A stretch of DNA of 7,503 bases, from the NCBI GenBank assembly GCA_964388275.1, contig CAYLZD010000085.1, positions 1-7,503 of the forward strand, in the 5' to 3' direction. Source of the DNA: JARYLZ01 sp964388275. GTDB taxonomy: Bacteria > Bacteroidota > Ignavibacteria > SZUA-365. The translations under genes were made by a program, and so were the position numbers. The notes beneath the pieces are model-generated. The model ran no database searches, was not told the origin of the DNA, and saw only the letters and a list, made by a program, of their open reading frames with translations. Below, piece after piece: positions 1-6,955 of this stretch (positions are counted from its first letter, which is position 1; each line of letters begins with the position of its first letter).

Positions 1-55
1 TCCGACTACGTCCCGCAAGATGCGGGACTTCGTCGGACAGGTCGGCGGCCACCCC
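1..55. repeat. Palindromic dispersed repeat, copy 1
   Basis: Positions 1-55 are identical to 84-138. The core at 1-37 is one long hairpin. Outer arms TCCGAC (1-6) and GTCGGA (32-37) enclose inner arms TCCCGCA (11-17) and TGCGGGA (21-27) around an AGA loop, and the 4-nt linkers between arms give two mismatches. The flank CAGGTCGGCGGCCACCCC follows the core. The element may begin before the window, because copy 2 has extra matching sequence to its left. No start codon or plausible peptide makes sense of it. It resembles a REP/MITE-like intergenic repeat; the family is not recognised. Confidence 0.85.
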
Positions 56-75
56 GGCCGCTGCGCGCCCACCCC

Positions 76-138
76 GGCCGCCTTCCGACTACGTCCCGCA
101 AGATGCGGGACTTCGTCGGACAGGTCGGCGGCCACCCC
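76..138. repeat. Palindromic dispersed repeat, copy 2
   Basis: This is the tandem second copy, offset by 83 bp from copy 1. Its hairpin core is at 84-120. It also shows an outer pair of inverted arms, GGCCGCC (76-82) and GGCGGCC (127-133), so the whole unit 76-133 is close to a perfect two-tier palindrome. The linker between the copies contains a smaller direct repeat, CCACCCCGGCCGC at 49-61 and again at 69-81. A single transcript on either strand would fold here. Confidence 0.85.
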
Positions 139-155
139 TCCCCGACGGGGAGGGG
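135..155. repeat. Perfect GC-rich hairpin next to the repeat
   Basis: Arms CCCCTCCCC (135-143) and GGGGAGGGG (147-155) are perfectly complementary around a GAC loop, giving a 9-bp stem. It starts inside the last four bases of repeat copy 2 and may mark the edge of the repeat cluster. No T-run follows on either strand, so it does not look like an ordinary intrinsic terminator, although it could still act as a transcript-end structure for the minus-strand genes. Confidence 0.7.
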
Positions 156-317
156 CAATTATGTGCATGGCTCAGGGGAGATTGGGATTGGTGGAAAACT
201 TCGGTATACCAGGAAGCCCACTTTCCAGCGAGCGCTCGCGCCTCTGATGGATATGTCTATTCTCACGGATTCAGGTGATTGCCGAATCAGAAGAAGGATT
301 AACGGCAAAGACCAAAT
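156..317. other. Non-coding stretch after the gene pair
   Basis: No convincing gene is seen; the plus-strand frames crossing it begin inside the repeats and are not protein-like. It contains a 12-bp perfect palindrome GCGAGCGCTCGC (228-239) and a shorter one, GGTATACC (203-210). The latter sits in an imperfect stem between TGGAAA (192-197) and TTTCCA (222-227), with CTTC/GAAG inside it. This is where transcription of the minus-strand gene ending at 318 should stop, but no stem followed by a T-run is visible. Confidence 0.5.
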
Positions 318-2564
318 TTATCTGAGCATAATCAGTGATATCGATTTAATCGGCATACCAAGCCGATAAAATGTCACATGATATATTCCTGAATAGAACG
401 CTTCTACCGGGATTATCCTTCCATCTACAATAATTCTACCTGCCTTTTCCGTTACTTCACGATTATAAATCGTCTCTCCCAGAAGATTCGTTATGCGGAC
501 CGTAACATTTTGCGCCTCTCGCAATTTATATGAAATGGTCGTATAATCCATGAATGGATTCGGATACGCAATCACTTCATCGGACAGCTCGTCTGAATAT
601 TGCTCTTTAACATCCGTAACATCTGATATTTTCACTCGATACAATCCATTATACTCTCTGGCGCAATAAAGGTATTCGCCCAGGAAATCGAGCTCCGCGG
701 GAATCGTCCTGAATACAGCGCTGCCTTTGTCATTTCGTAATTTACTCCAGCCTCCGTTTCGGTACAAGTACCATAGCTTGTCAGTCGCGATAACCAATCC
801 TCGTGATGTAGAATATCGGCTGTAACCATTGTCGATAAGTTCGGTCCAGTCGTTTTCTTCCATACCGGTGGTATCCGTATGCCATGTTCGTCCGTCATCG
901 GACGAGAATTCGTTGATCCATGCATTGAATATGATGTCATCTTCCGTAATTTTGACGTGCGATTTAGACCAGTTATTATAGCTGGGGCATGTCAGCTTCC
1001 ATCGCTCGCCGTAATTCCGCACGACCCAAAGGCCCAAATTATATATATCCAAAGGATTCGGAGAGCTTGTAACGGCGAAGAATTTTCCCTTCTCTATTCC
1101 TGACGGGTAGAGCGCGACCTGGTCGAAGCGAGACGGAGGAACAGACGCCCGCGTCCATGAGGCGCCGGCGTCTGTCGAGAAATAGTATTCGAAACCGCCG
1201 TTCTGGTTGACGACCACGTACATATCTTCTGGAAACGCTTTCGATATTTCAAACTCCGCGATATCTCCCACTGTTGTCAGAAGCGTATCCGGGATATGCT
1301 GTCCCGGCCTTCCGGAAACGAGTCGGTGTGAATCGTTGAAATAATATTTCAATTCCGGATACGAACTCAGTCTGAGCGAATTGATTTGTTCGGTTTCGAG
1401 AAGATCGAGCCAGTGTTCTCCGCGATCATTCGACTGCAATAAAAGGCTCACCCAAAAGGGTTTGCCTCCGGAGTAATAATACTCGCGGCAGGCGGCGAAC
1501 ATCGTATCCGATTTCAAGACTGCAAAGTTGACGCCGGAATAGCCGGCAAATTGCCTTGAACCTTTGAAAGTGCTCCATATCGCACCGGTATCGAAGGATT
1601 CTTTTAATCCGTCGAGAAACATACTGCCCAGAAGTGCGACAGATGGTCTAACAACATCCCACGTGTATTGATCTGGAACGAGATTCACAGTCTTGCCGTA
1701 GTCGCGTGATATATATAAGTCATTGAGAATGGTTTTTAATATCAGGCCGGACGAGTCGTAATAAGTCTTATTATATTCAGACCCTCCCGCATCAGGATAA
1801 ACTATGGGAGATCGGTTGATTACTTGCCATGAGCGTCCTGTATCGCGGGATTCGTAATAATTAAACTCTGGTGATATTCGCAACCATATGCCAAAAACGA
1901 TCTGCCCAATTCTATAATAAATAACTGGATTCTGGAGGGTGCCCTCGTTAACAAAATGCGCGTCTTTCCAATTCTTCCCTCCATCAACGCTTATTCTGAG
2001 AGCGCCTCTACTTCCAAACAACAGTATGAACCGACAATCTACAGGATTAACAAAGTAGTTACGTATCCGGTAGCTATCTTGAAATGCTAAGCGCAATGAA
2101 TCCCAGTTAGCGCCGTAATTCGAGGAGCGCAAAATGTATGGATTATCACCGGTGACAAGGAGAAATAATGTTCCGTCCTCATGTGATTCGATATTGCCGA
2201 AACCGGAAGGGAATCTATCTGATATTCTTATCCAGCTACGACCCGTGTCTTTTGATTTCCAAAGAGCGCTATTCGCGTAGACGAAATAGCTGCCGTCATC
2301 CGTGACATCTAAATCGGAAATATCGGTCACCCAGCCCAGTTGCTCCTTATCGTCAACCACCGCATTCCATGTTTCTCCGAAATCGCTGCTCCGGTAAATA
2401 CCTCCGCTTTTAACGACGGCAAAAACCTCATTTCGTTTGTACTTGTTCTGAACCAGATAGTCCGCATGACCGGAGTAGAGCGGGAGCTTCTCCCATTGCG
2501 CTTTCAAATCTGTTGCGATAAGCGCAGAGAATCCTATTACGAGAATGAAATGCCTGTATTGCAT
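318..2564 (-). CDS. Secreted Asp-box (BNR) repeat protein with T9SS C-terminal sorting domain
   Basis: A 748-residue exported protein. Residues 1-22 form a signal peptide (hydrophobic ILVIGFSALIA, probable cleavage near LKA/QW). Eleven Asp-box motifs of the S-x-D-x-G-x-x-W type lie at about residues 59, 104, 147, 192, 239, 286, 323, 378, 463, 515 and 554; the one at 286 ends in V instead of W and the one at 515 has N for D. Asp-boxes mark beta-propeller blades of the sialidase / sortilin / GH74-like kind. Residues 666-748 are a type A T9SS tail (AYPNPF, SGIYHVTFY, final SLIMLR). The start ATG has GAAAGGA six bases upstream. It lies 44 bp after the larger gene on the same strand and is probably co-transcribed. 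The Asp-box fold is seen; a sialidase or glycosidase activity is not supported, as I find no arginine triad or other catalytic pattern. A binding or structural surface role is as likely. Confidence 0.93.
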   Translation of the reverse strand: MQYRHFILVIGFSALIATDLKAQWEKLPLYSGHADYLVQNKYKRNEVFAVVKSGGIYRSSDFGETWNAVVDDKEQLGWVTDISDLDVTDDGSYFVYANSALWKSKDTGRSWIRISDRFPSGFGNIESHEDGTLFLLVTGDNPYILRSSNYGANWDSLRLAFQDSYRIRNYFVNPVDCRFILLFGSRGALRISVDGGKNWKDAHFVNEGTLQNPVIYYRIGQIVFGIWLRISPEFNYYESRDTGRSWQVINRSPIVYPDAGGSEYNKTYYDSSGLILKTILNDLYISRDYGKTVNLVPDQYTWDVVRPSVALLGSMFLDGLKESFDTGAIWSTFKGSRQFAGYSGVNFAVLKSDTMFAACREYYYSGGKPFWVSLLLQSNDRGEHWLDLLETEQINSLRLSSYPELKYYFNDSHRLVSGRPGQHIPDTLLTTVGDIAEFEISKAFPEDMYVVVNQNGGFEYYFSTDAGASWTRASVPPSRFDQVALYPSGIEKGKFFAVTSSPNPLDIYNLGLWVVRNYGERWKLTCPSYNNWSKSHVKITEDDIIFNAWINEFSSDDGRTWHTDTTGMEENDWTELIDNGYSRYSTSRGLVIATDKLWYLYRNGGWSKLRNDKGSAVFRTIPAELDFLGEYLYCAREYNGLYRVKISDVTDVKEQYSDELSDEVIAYPNPFMDYTTISYKLREAQNVTVRITNLLGETIYNREVTEKAGRIIVDGRIIPVEAFYSGIYHVTFYRLGMPIKSISLIMLR

Positions 2565-2570
2565 GGATTA

Positions 2571-2577
2571 TCCTTTC
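2571..2577 (-). promoter_or_regulatory. Ribosome binding site of the Asp-box gene
   Basis: On the minus strand this reads GAAAGGA, six bases before the ATG at 2564. It supports that start and shows that this genome uses Shine-Dalgarno sequences here. The 44-bp spacer 2565-2608 has no hairpin, which favours read-through from the upstream gene. Confidence 0.65.
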
Positions 2578-2608
2578 TTCGACAATAAAAAGCAGTGTTT
2601 CATGCGGA

Positions 2609-5600
2609 TTATTTGATGAGTATCAGTCCCTTGACGTACACGCGCGAGGGCTCTTTTCCCGAACCGGAGATTTCCAGTCTGCAAGAGTATTTCCCGGCGG
2701 GAAGTGTCCCTCGTTCAAACAGGACAGAATACTCGCCGGCTGCCAATTCAGAAGAGACGAGGCGGCGTATTTCCATACCCGCATTGTTGTAAATGCTTAG
2801 ACGGACCATTCCGGCGACGGCGATCTTGTATTGCAGCTTCATTTTTGTAGTAAAGGGATTGGGCCATGGGTGAGCAAGACCTTCGTTCTCCGGCATCGCA
2901 TAGACGTCCGGCGCTTCCTCGTTCACGGCCTTGGGCATCATTGGACGCATCGCATCTTCATCTTCAGCGGTGAGGGGAAGCCGCAAAAGGACCTTCGCAT
3001 ACATCAGCGCTCTTGTCCTCGGGTAATATTGCGAAAGGAAGCCGTAGGCGCTCATTGCAGAATCCGCATTCCGGAATGCGCCGGTTCTAAGCACAACGAG
3101 CGCCAGGAGGGCGCGTTTGGCGATAACGGGTTCCGTATTTCTCATATCCGCAAGCGCAATGAAACGTGTTTGCGCGTCTTGCGTTTCGTTGCGCCTCAGG
3201 TACTCGAAAGCAAGCATCTCCTTCGCGGTCACGCGAAGCCAAAGGCTGTCCGCGGATGCCTCGAGAGTCGAAAGAGCGTCCATGAAGTTCTGTCGGAACA
3301 AGACGGGCGATACGCTCATTGCATCCTGACTCGGCGCATTGAGCCGCGCGTCAGTAAAGAGTTGGCTCCATGCGCGGATGCAATGTTCAGCTTCTACCCT
3401 GGAGCGGACACAATCGAGTGCGGCCTGATAGCTCGCGGCGGCGGATGAATATTGGCGGAGCGAGCGGTAATACGCGGCGAGATTCATGTTATGCGCATAG
3501 CCTGGATTCGCCGAGGGAACAGCGCTTTTGAGAAGCACAGGATCAATCGCCGGCGTCGGTCCGGACCAAACGAACGTCGATCCTGCATGCAGTATATTTT
3601 GCAAAAACGAGCTGTCCGGATAATTGCATGTGCCTGTAACGCTCGTGCCGGTCTCCAAAATGAAGTCCTTCCCCGTAACTGCATCGACATTGTCATGCAC
3701 GCTGTTGTCGCCGTTGAATTCCAGCGCGCTGTTGCTCTGTGTCCATACTCCGATGTTGTTCTCGCGCATGCTCGTCCCATCAGACGTGTCGCAAGAGCCC
3801 GCGGATGGATTGAATGGAACCGTCACCCATTCAAAAGCATCAAGACCGATGTAATTCGAATCAAGCCGGTTGTCCAGCCAAAGATTCCCGCAGTGATAGA
3901 GGAAAGCGCCCCTCCCGTTCCCGGCGCCTCCGTTCAGAGTTTTGTTGTTCGCGTTAAACCTGTTGCTCCGGATCACAGTGCTCATGAACACGCCGTTGAG
4001 TCCGGCAAAGGCATTGTGTTCGAACCTGTTATACTGGATGACTGGAGAATCGTCGTAGGATTGAAGGCCGATGTAATTCCATGAGAACGTACAACTGTCG
4101 ATCAGCGGCTGCGTGGCATGAGTCCAGACTCCGGGGTAGCCATGGTGAATGCAGAGATTGTGGAGAGTGGAAGTCGTGTCCCGGTTGTGATCGAATTCCA
4201 GTCCGTACCAGTAGTCTCCAAACGCCGGAAAGGTATCCGGCTGCGCATATCTCGATTGAATTCTCGCCCAATGGATACCTCTCGAATCAAAGGTTCCCTG
4301 TATTAGAATCGATCCCGCACGCTCCATTCGTACGACGCTTTTGTCCCTGATTTGAAGCGTTCCTCCATCTTCGACGATCAACGTTTTCAATCCCGTCACC
4401 AGAGCGCCTTCTTCAATTATAACCGCTCCCTTGTTCCTGCAGATGATCTTGAAGTCGGAATTCACGTTGCAGGAATCGACACAGAGCGTGCCCCCCACGT
4501 ACAGAGTCCCGGCGCTCATCATGTTTATAATGCTTCCGGCGAGTATCCTCCCCGTTGCCCCGCTGTCGATGGTCACCGTCGGAAGGCCGTTGATGGTCTT
4601 ATCGCATCCTCCGAGAAGGAGAGTTGAACCGTCTTTCGCGCGTATGCGGCTTAGACTTATTTCAGTCGGCGCATTGAATGTGGTCTGGCCTATTTCCAGG
4701 GTTCCAAGGACGTTCAAAGTATCGAAATTCCGAAAGTTGAAGGTCGTGTTGTCGAGAAACCGAACACTTGCATCGCAAGCTATGACGGCGCTCCCGGCGA
4801 TATCGAACGTCCTTGGATACGAGGGATCGACTGTGCCGAGATCCACGCGCGTTTGGAAGGCGATGTGCCGTATGGTGTCGGCAAGCGTGCTGTCGAAGAA
4901 TCTGTATATCCAGACGCCGTTGTAAAGGTCGTTTGCGAACAAAATATCATCTCTTTCCCGGTCGGGAATCAGCCTGTACGGCCCCTTCGCGTACATGACG
5001 ATATCCGGCCTGAGATAGAAATCGGAACTGGAAGTATCGTTGCTCAGGTATTTCTCCGTGCGGCAATATCCCAAAAGTTTCATATCGGATCCGCGTAGAT
5101 CCAATACCCGCGCGCCGTTGTTGTATCCGGCAAGATACAACCTGTTCCCAGACAGGATTATTTCATGAAGTCCGCCGCCTGCGACAATGGACGTATCCGG
5201 GATATTGCGCTTTCCAAAGCATCCGATCTGATCGGCCGGGTCTTCGCCGACGTCGTAGGCGTTCAATATCATGCTGCCGTTGTTGGCCGAAAGCGTGTTA
5301 TTCCCAATCGAATCCCGATCGAATATTCGAAGGAATGCTCCCTGGAACTTGTTCGGATCGGTCCCCGGATGCAGAGGATGATTTCTACGCATCCAGCTCA
5401 AACGGTGATCCGCATTTTCCTGAAGCGCGTAAGAAAGCGGCTGATCGGGCGAACCGGTGACTTTCTGCCCATTATAGAAACCGAAGGTTCTCGAAAGCGT
5501 ATCCAGCGGCGGATCTGGCTTGTAGAAATCCGGAACCTCGAGCGTGCCTTTCAACCATGCATTTGTAGAATCCTTGTAGGCCGGATACCATGTGAATTCG

Positions 5601-6616
5601 TCCGTTGTAACGACGTATTTTCCATTCCCGTCATCGTATGGAATTATTGAATGGCAAACATTCCAATCCCATTTGTGATTTCTCATGGGATCTCCCGTGG
5701 CGTAGTATGTCGTGTCGAACCACGCTTTGTTCGGGTTGATGACGGTATCCGGAAACAGCGTTCGATCGAATTCGTAGTACTGATATATCGTATCCGTGGG
5801 ATTCCAGTTCTGATCGAATGTCAGGACGCATATCCCCTTTCTTGGAAGTCCGAGTCCGATCAGCCGATCTCCGTTTTGCCGCTTGAAACCTTTCACCTCA
5901 TGAATCTTCGCAACATCCTGCGGCGTCAAATGCAGCGTCGGAAGCGATGGATAAAGTTCTATGTACGACCGCGAAAAGCTCGTACCGGTTGACACGTCGT
6001 ACATGTATAACCTGTTGAAGTTCGAGGCAAGAAATAGCCGCCCATCGAACTGGTGTATCATTTCAATGTTGCTGAAAGGCAATCTGTCGATCAACGTATC
6101 AGACATCTGATGATATTTGGCAGAATCTCGCACTAGATTTAAATTATTGTTACTTAGTGGAAAGCTGATGATTTTTGATGCAACACGATTCTGAATATCC
6201 AGGAACAGCCGCACACTGCCGTCCTGGTAAGTTATGGATTCAATATCTCCTGGATAATAATCCGCATCGAGACCGGAGGAATCGAGGGCTATTTTACCGA
6301 AGTAGCCCAAGCGATTTGAACATCCCAGTTGATAGAATTCCCAGTAATGGTACTTCGGGAATATAAGAAGCCTGAGTGTATCCCCGATACTTACCGAACG
6401 GATGCGCGAGGCCTGTCCTGGGATGCGATCGAGAATCGCCATGTTCCCCGATGACTGATACTCCGGTTGAATCGCTTCCGTTGGAACAATCGTCCTCGCT
6501 GTTTGGCTCGGCGATCGATCCTGTGAGCGAAGAATGGCCGGGAACACAAGCAGTACGGCAAGCAGCAGCGATCGATTCCAAATCATGATGACTCGTATTG
6601 CATCCTTGGATGACAT
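2609..6616 (-). CDS. Large secreted propeller / beta-helix / helical-repeat protein with T9SS sorting domain
   Basis: A 1335-residue exported protein with no family name I can assign. Residues 12-31 are the hydrophobic core and cleavage region of a signal peptide, preceded by a rather long N-region. Residues about 60-600 contain repeated beta-strand units such as DGRLFLASNFNRLYMYDVST (191-210) and NRLYLAGYNNGARVLDL (491-507), like LVIVD-type propeller blades. Residues 605-790 form a beta-solenoid (GTLEIG, GTLYVGGTL, GTLQIRDKS). Residues 815-1000 look like a right-handed parallel beta-helix with N/D-rich turns. Residues 1040-1215 are alpha-helical and TPR-like (YSSAAASYQAALD). Residues 1249-1335 are the T9SS tail (PWPNPF, LPAGKYSCRLEI, final LILIK). 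Start: the ATG at 6616 has GAGGA four bases upstream; the later ATG at 6586 would give a more usual signal peptide but has a weaker site. Function unknown; an adhesin or surface scaffold is possible, and no polysaccharide-lyase active site is evident. Confidence 0.92.
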   Translation of the reverse strand: MSSKDAIRVIMIWNRSLLLAVLLVFPAILRSQDRSPSQTARTIVPTEAIQPEYQSSGNMAILDRIPGQASRIRSVSIGDTLRLLIFPKYHYWEFYQLGCSNRLGYFGKIALDSSGLDADYYPGDIESITYQDGSVRLFLDIQNRVASKIISFPLSNNNLNLVRDSAKYHQMSDTLIDRLPFSNIEMIHQFDGRLFLASNFNRLYMYDVSTGTSFSRSYIELYPSLPTLHLTPQDVAKIHEVKGFKRQNGDRLIGLGLPRKGICVLTFDQNWNPTDTIYQYYEFDRTLFPDTVINPNKAWFDTTYYATGDPMRNHKWDWNVCHSIIPYDDGNGKYVVTTDEFTWYPAYKDSTNAWLKGTLEVPDFYKPDPPLDTLSRTFGFYNGQKVTGSPDQPLSYALQENADHRLSWMRRNHPLHPGTDPNKFQGAFLRIFDRDSIGNNTLSANNGSMILNAYDVGEDPADQIGCFGKRNIPDTSIVAGGGLHEIILSGNRLYLAGYNNGARVLDLRGSDMKLLGYCRTEKYLSNDTSSSDFYLRPDIVMYAKGPYRLIPDRERDDILFANDLYNGVWIYRFFDSTLADTIRHIAFQTRVDLGTVDPSYPRTFDIAGSAVIACDASVRFLDNTTFNFRNFDTLNVLGTLEIGQTTFNAPTEISLSRIRAKDGSTLLLGGCDKTINGLPTVTIDSGATGRILAGSIINMMSAGTLYVGGTLCVDSCNVNSDFKIICRNKGAVIIEEGALVTGLKTLIVEDGGTLQIRDKSVVRMERAGSILIQGTFDSRGIHWARIQSRYAQPDTFPAFGDYWYGLEFDHNRDTTSTLHNLCIHHGYPGVWTHATQPLIDSCTFSWNYIGLQSYDDSPVIQYNRFEHNAFAGLNGVFMSTVIRSNRFNANNKTLNGGAGNGRGAFLYHCGNLWLDNRLDSNYIGLDAFEWVTVPFNPSAGSCDTSDGTSMRENNIGVWTQSNSALEFNGDNSVHDNVDAVTGKDFILETGTSVTGTCNYPDSSFLQNILHAGSTFVWSGPTPAIDPVLLKSAVPSANPGYAHNMNLAAYYRSLRQYSSAAASYQAALDCVRSRVEAEHCIRAWSQLFTDARLNAPSQDAMSVSPVLFRQNFMDALSTLEASADSLWLRVTAKEMLAFEYLRRNETQDAQTRFIALADMRNTEPVIAKRALLALVVLRTGAFRNADSAMSAYGFLSQYYPRTRALMYAKVLLRLPLTAEDEDAMRPMMPKAVNEEAPDVYAMPENEGLAHPWPNPFTTKMKLQYKIAVAGMVRLSIYNNAGMEIRRLVSSELAAGEYSVLFERGTLPAGKYSCRLEISGSGKEPSRVYVKGLILIK

Positions 6617-6620
6617 GTTA

Positions 6621-6625
6621 TCCTC
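6621..6625 (-). promoter_or_regulatory. Ribosome binding site of the large T9SS cargo gene
   Basis: The minus strand reads GAGGA followed by TAAC and then ATG. This decides for the start at 6616 over the internal ATG at 6586, in front of which only a weak purine run is seen. Confidence 0.6.
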
Positions 6626-6640
6626 GATTCACTGTTGTCC

Positions 6641-6697
6641 AATAAATATTTAAAAATTGAAGAATATTTTTTGAATCCGGCGTGTTTCGGACGGATT
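6641..6697 (-). promoter_or_regulatory. AT-rich upstream region with inverted repeat
   Basis: The stretch 6641-6675 is much more AT-rich than its surroundings, and on the minus strand it contains TATTCT (6661-6666) and TATTTA-like boxes that could serve as a -10 element for the large gene. Immediately upstream lies an inverted repeat, AATCCG (6674-6679) and CGGATT (6692-6697). I cannot find a convincing matching -35 box, so this is only a candidate promoter/operator region. It overlaps the end of the small ORF at 6650-6820. Confidence 0.25.
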
Positions 6698-6820
6698 TTG
6701 TTGGCGGTGAAGATCAGGCAATATCCAATTCGTTGAAGAAAGTGCAAGCGCGAAAGCGGCGCAAACCGGCATCCGTGTCCGGGTCTTACGGCGTAGGTAA
6801 GAGCAAATAGCGATACGCAT
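6650..6820 (-). CDS. Candidate small ORF (56 residues) leading the operon
   Basis: Read on the minus strand from ATG at 6820 to TAA at 6650, this frame encodes 56 residues beginning MRIAICSYLRRKTRTR and ending QKIFFNF. AGGAG lies eight bases before the ATG, the best Shine-Dalgarno in the window, and a TTGACA box lies further upstream. It ends 33 bp before the large T9SS cargo gene and points the same way. The product is basic at its N terminus, with a short hydrophobic patch (VCAAFALAL) that is too short to be a clear signal peptide or membrane helix. No family is recognised. It may be a leader peptide, a real small protein, or chance; the good translation signals are the main argument for it. 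Confidence 0.3.
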   Translation of the reverse strand: MRIAICSYLRRKTRTRMPVCAAFALALSSTNWILPDLHRQQNPSETRRIQKIFFNF

Positions 6821-6828
6821 CGTCACAT

Positions 6829-6833
6829 CTCCT
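6829..6833 (-). promoter_or_regulatory. Ribosome binding site of the small ORF, within a possible hairpin
   Basis: The minus strand reads AGGAG, eight bases before the ATG at 6820. In the transcript, AATAGC just before it can pair with GCTATT just after the start codon, enclosing both the ribosome site and the ATG; a small CGAT/ATCG stem forms around the start. This could limit translation, but the stems are short. Confidence 0.35.
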
Positions 6834-6856
6834 GCTATTCAGGAATACTTTATGGC

Positions 6857-6885
6857 AACTTATCGAATCAGCGGGCGATTGTCAA
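6857..6885 (-). promoter_or_regulatory. Candidate sigma-70-type promoter for the operon
   Basis: On the minus strand, a perfect TTGACA (6880-6885) is followed after 17 bases by TAAGTT (6857-6862), which matches the -10 consensus at only three of six positions. Transcription would start near 6850 and first read the small ORF, then the two T9SS cargo genes. The -35 match and spacing are good, the -10 is poor. Confidence 0.4.
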
Positions 6886-6955
6886 TGGCCGGTCGGATGA
6901 AGCGGTAGGCGCCGATCTTGTTTGCCGCACGGCCGTTGCGCGTCTGCACCCGTTT

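Noticed and set aside
1..138. CRISPR array
   Set aside because: There are only two adjacent copies, the repeat is 55 bp with a 28-bp GC-rich gap, and no cas genes are present. The long palindrome and the distal third copy fit a dispersed intergenic repeat better.
349..367. Hairpin ATCGGC / GCCGAT near the end of the Asp-box gene
   Set aside because: It lies inside the coding sequence for the last residues of the sorting domain, and the stem is only six base pairs; coincidence is likely.
20..369. Two overlapping plus-strand frames, both starting with MRDFVGQVGGHP
   Set aside because: Their common start is simply the translated palindromic repeat. The rest runs through non-coding DNA and into the end of the opposite-strand gene.
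318..2564. Annotation as an active sialidase
   Set aside because: Only the structural Asp-box motifs are visible. I find no arginine triad or other catalytic signature, and these motifs occur in many non-sialidase propellers.
2831..3448. Plus-strand open frame of 205 codons
   Set aside because: It lies wholly antisense to the large T9SS cargo gene, has no convincing ribosome site, and its product has no domain-like pattern. It is a shadow of the codon structure of the real gene.
3452..4084. Plus-strand open frame of 210 codons following the previous one
   Set aside because: It is antisense to the beta-helix-coding part; the sequence is arginine- and valine-rich without recognisable motifs. 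Adjacency to the first frame is explained by the shared opposite-strand codon bias.
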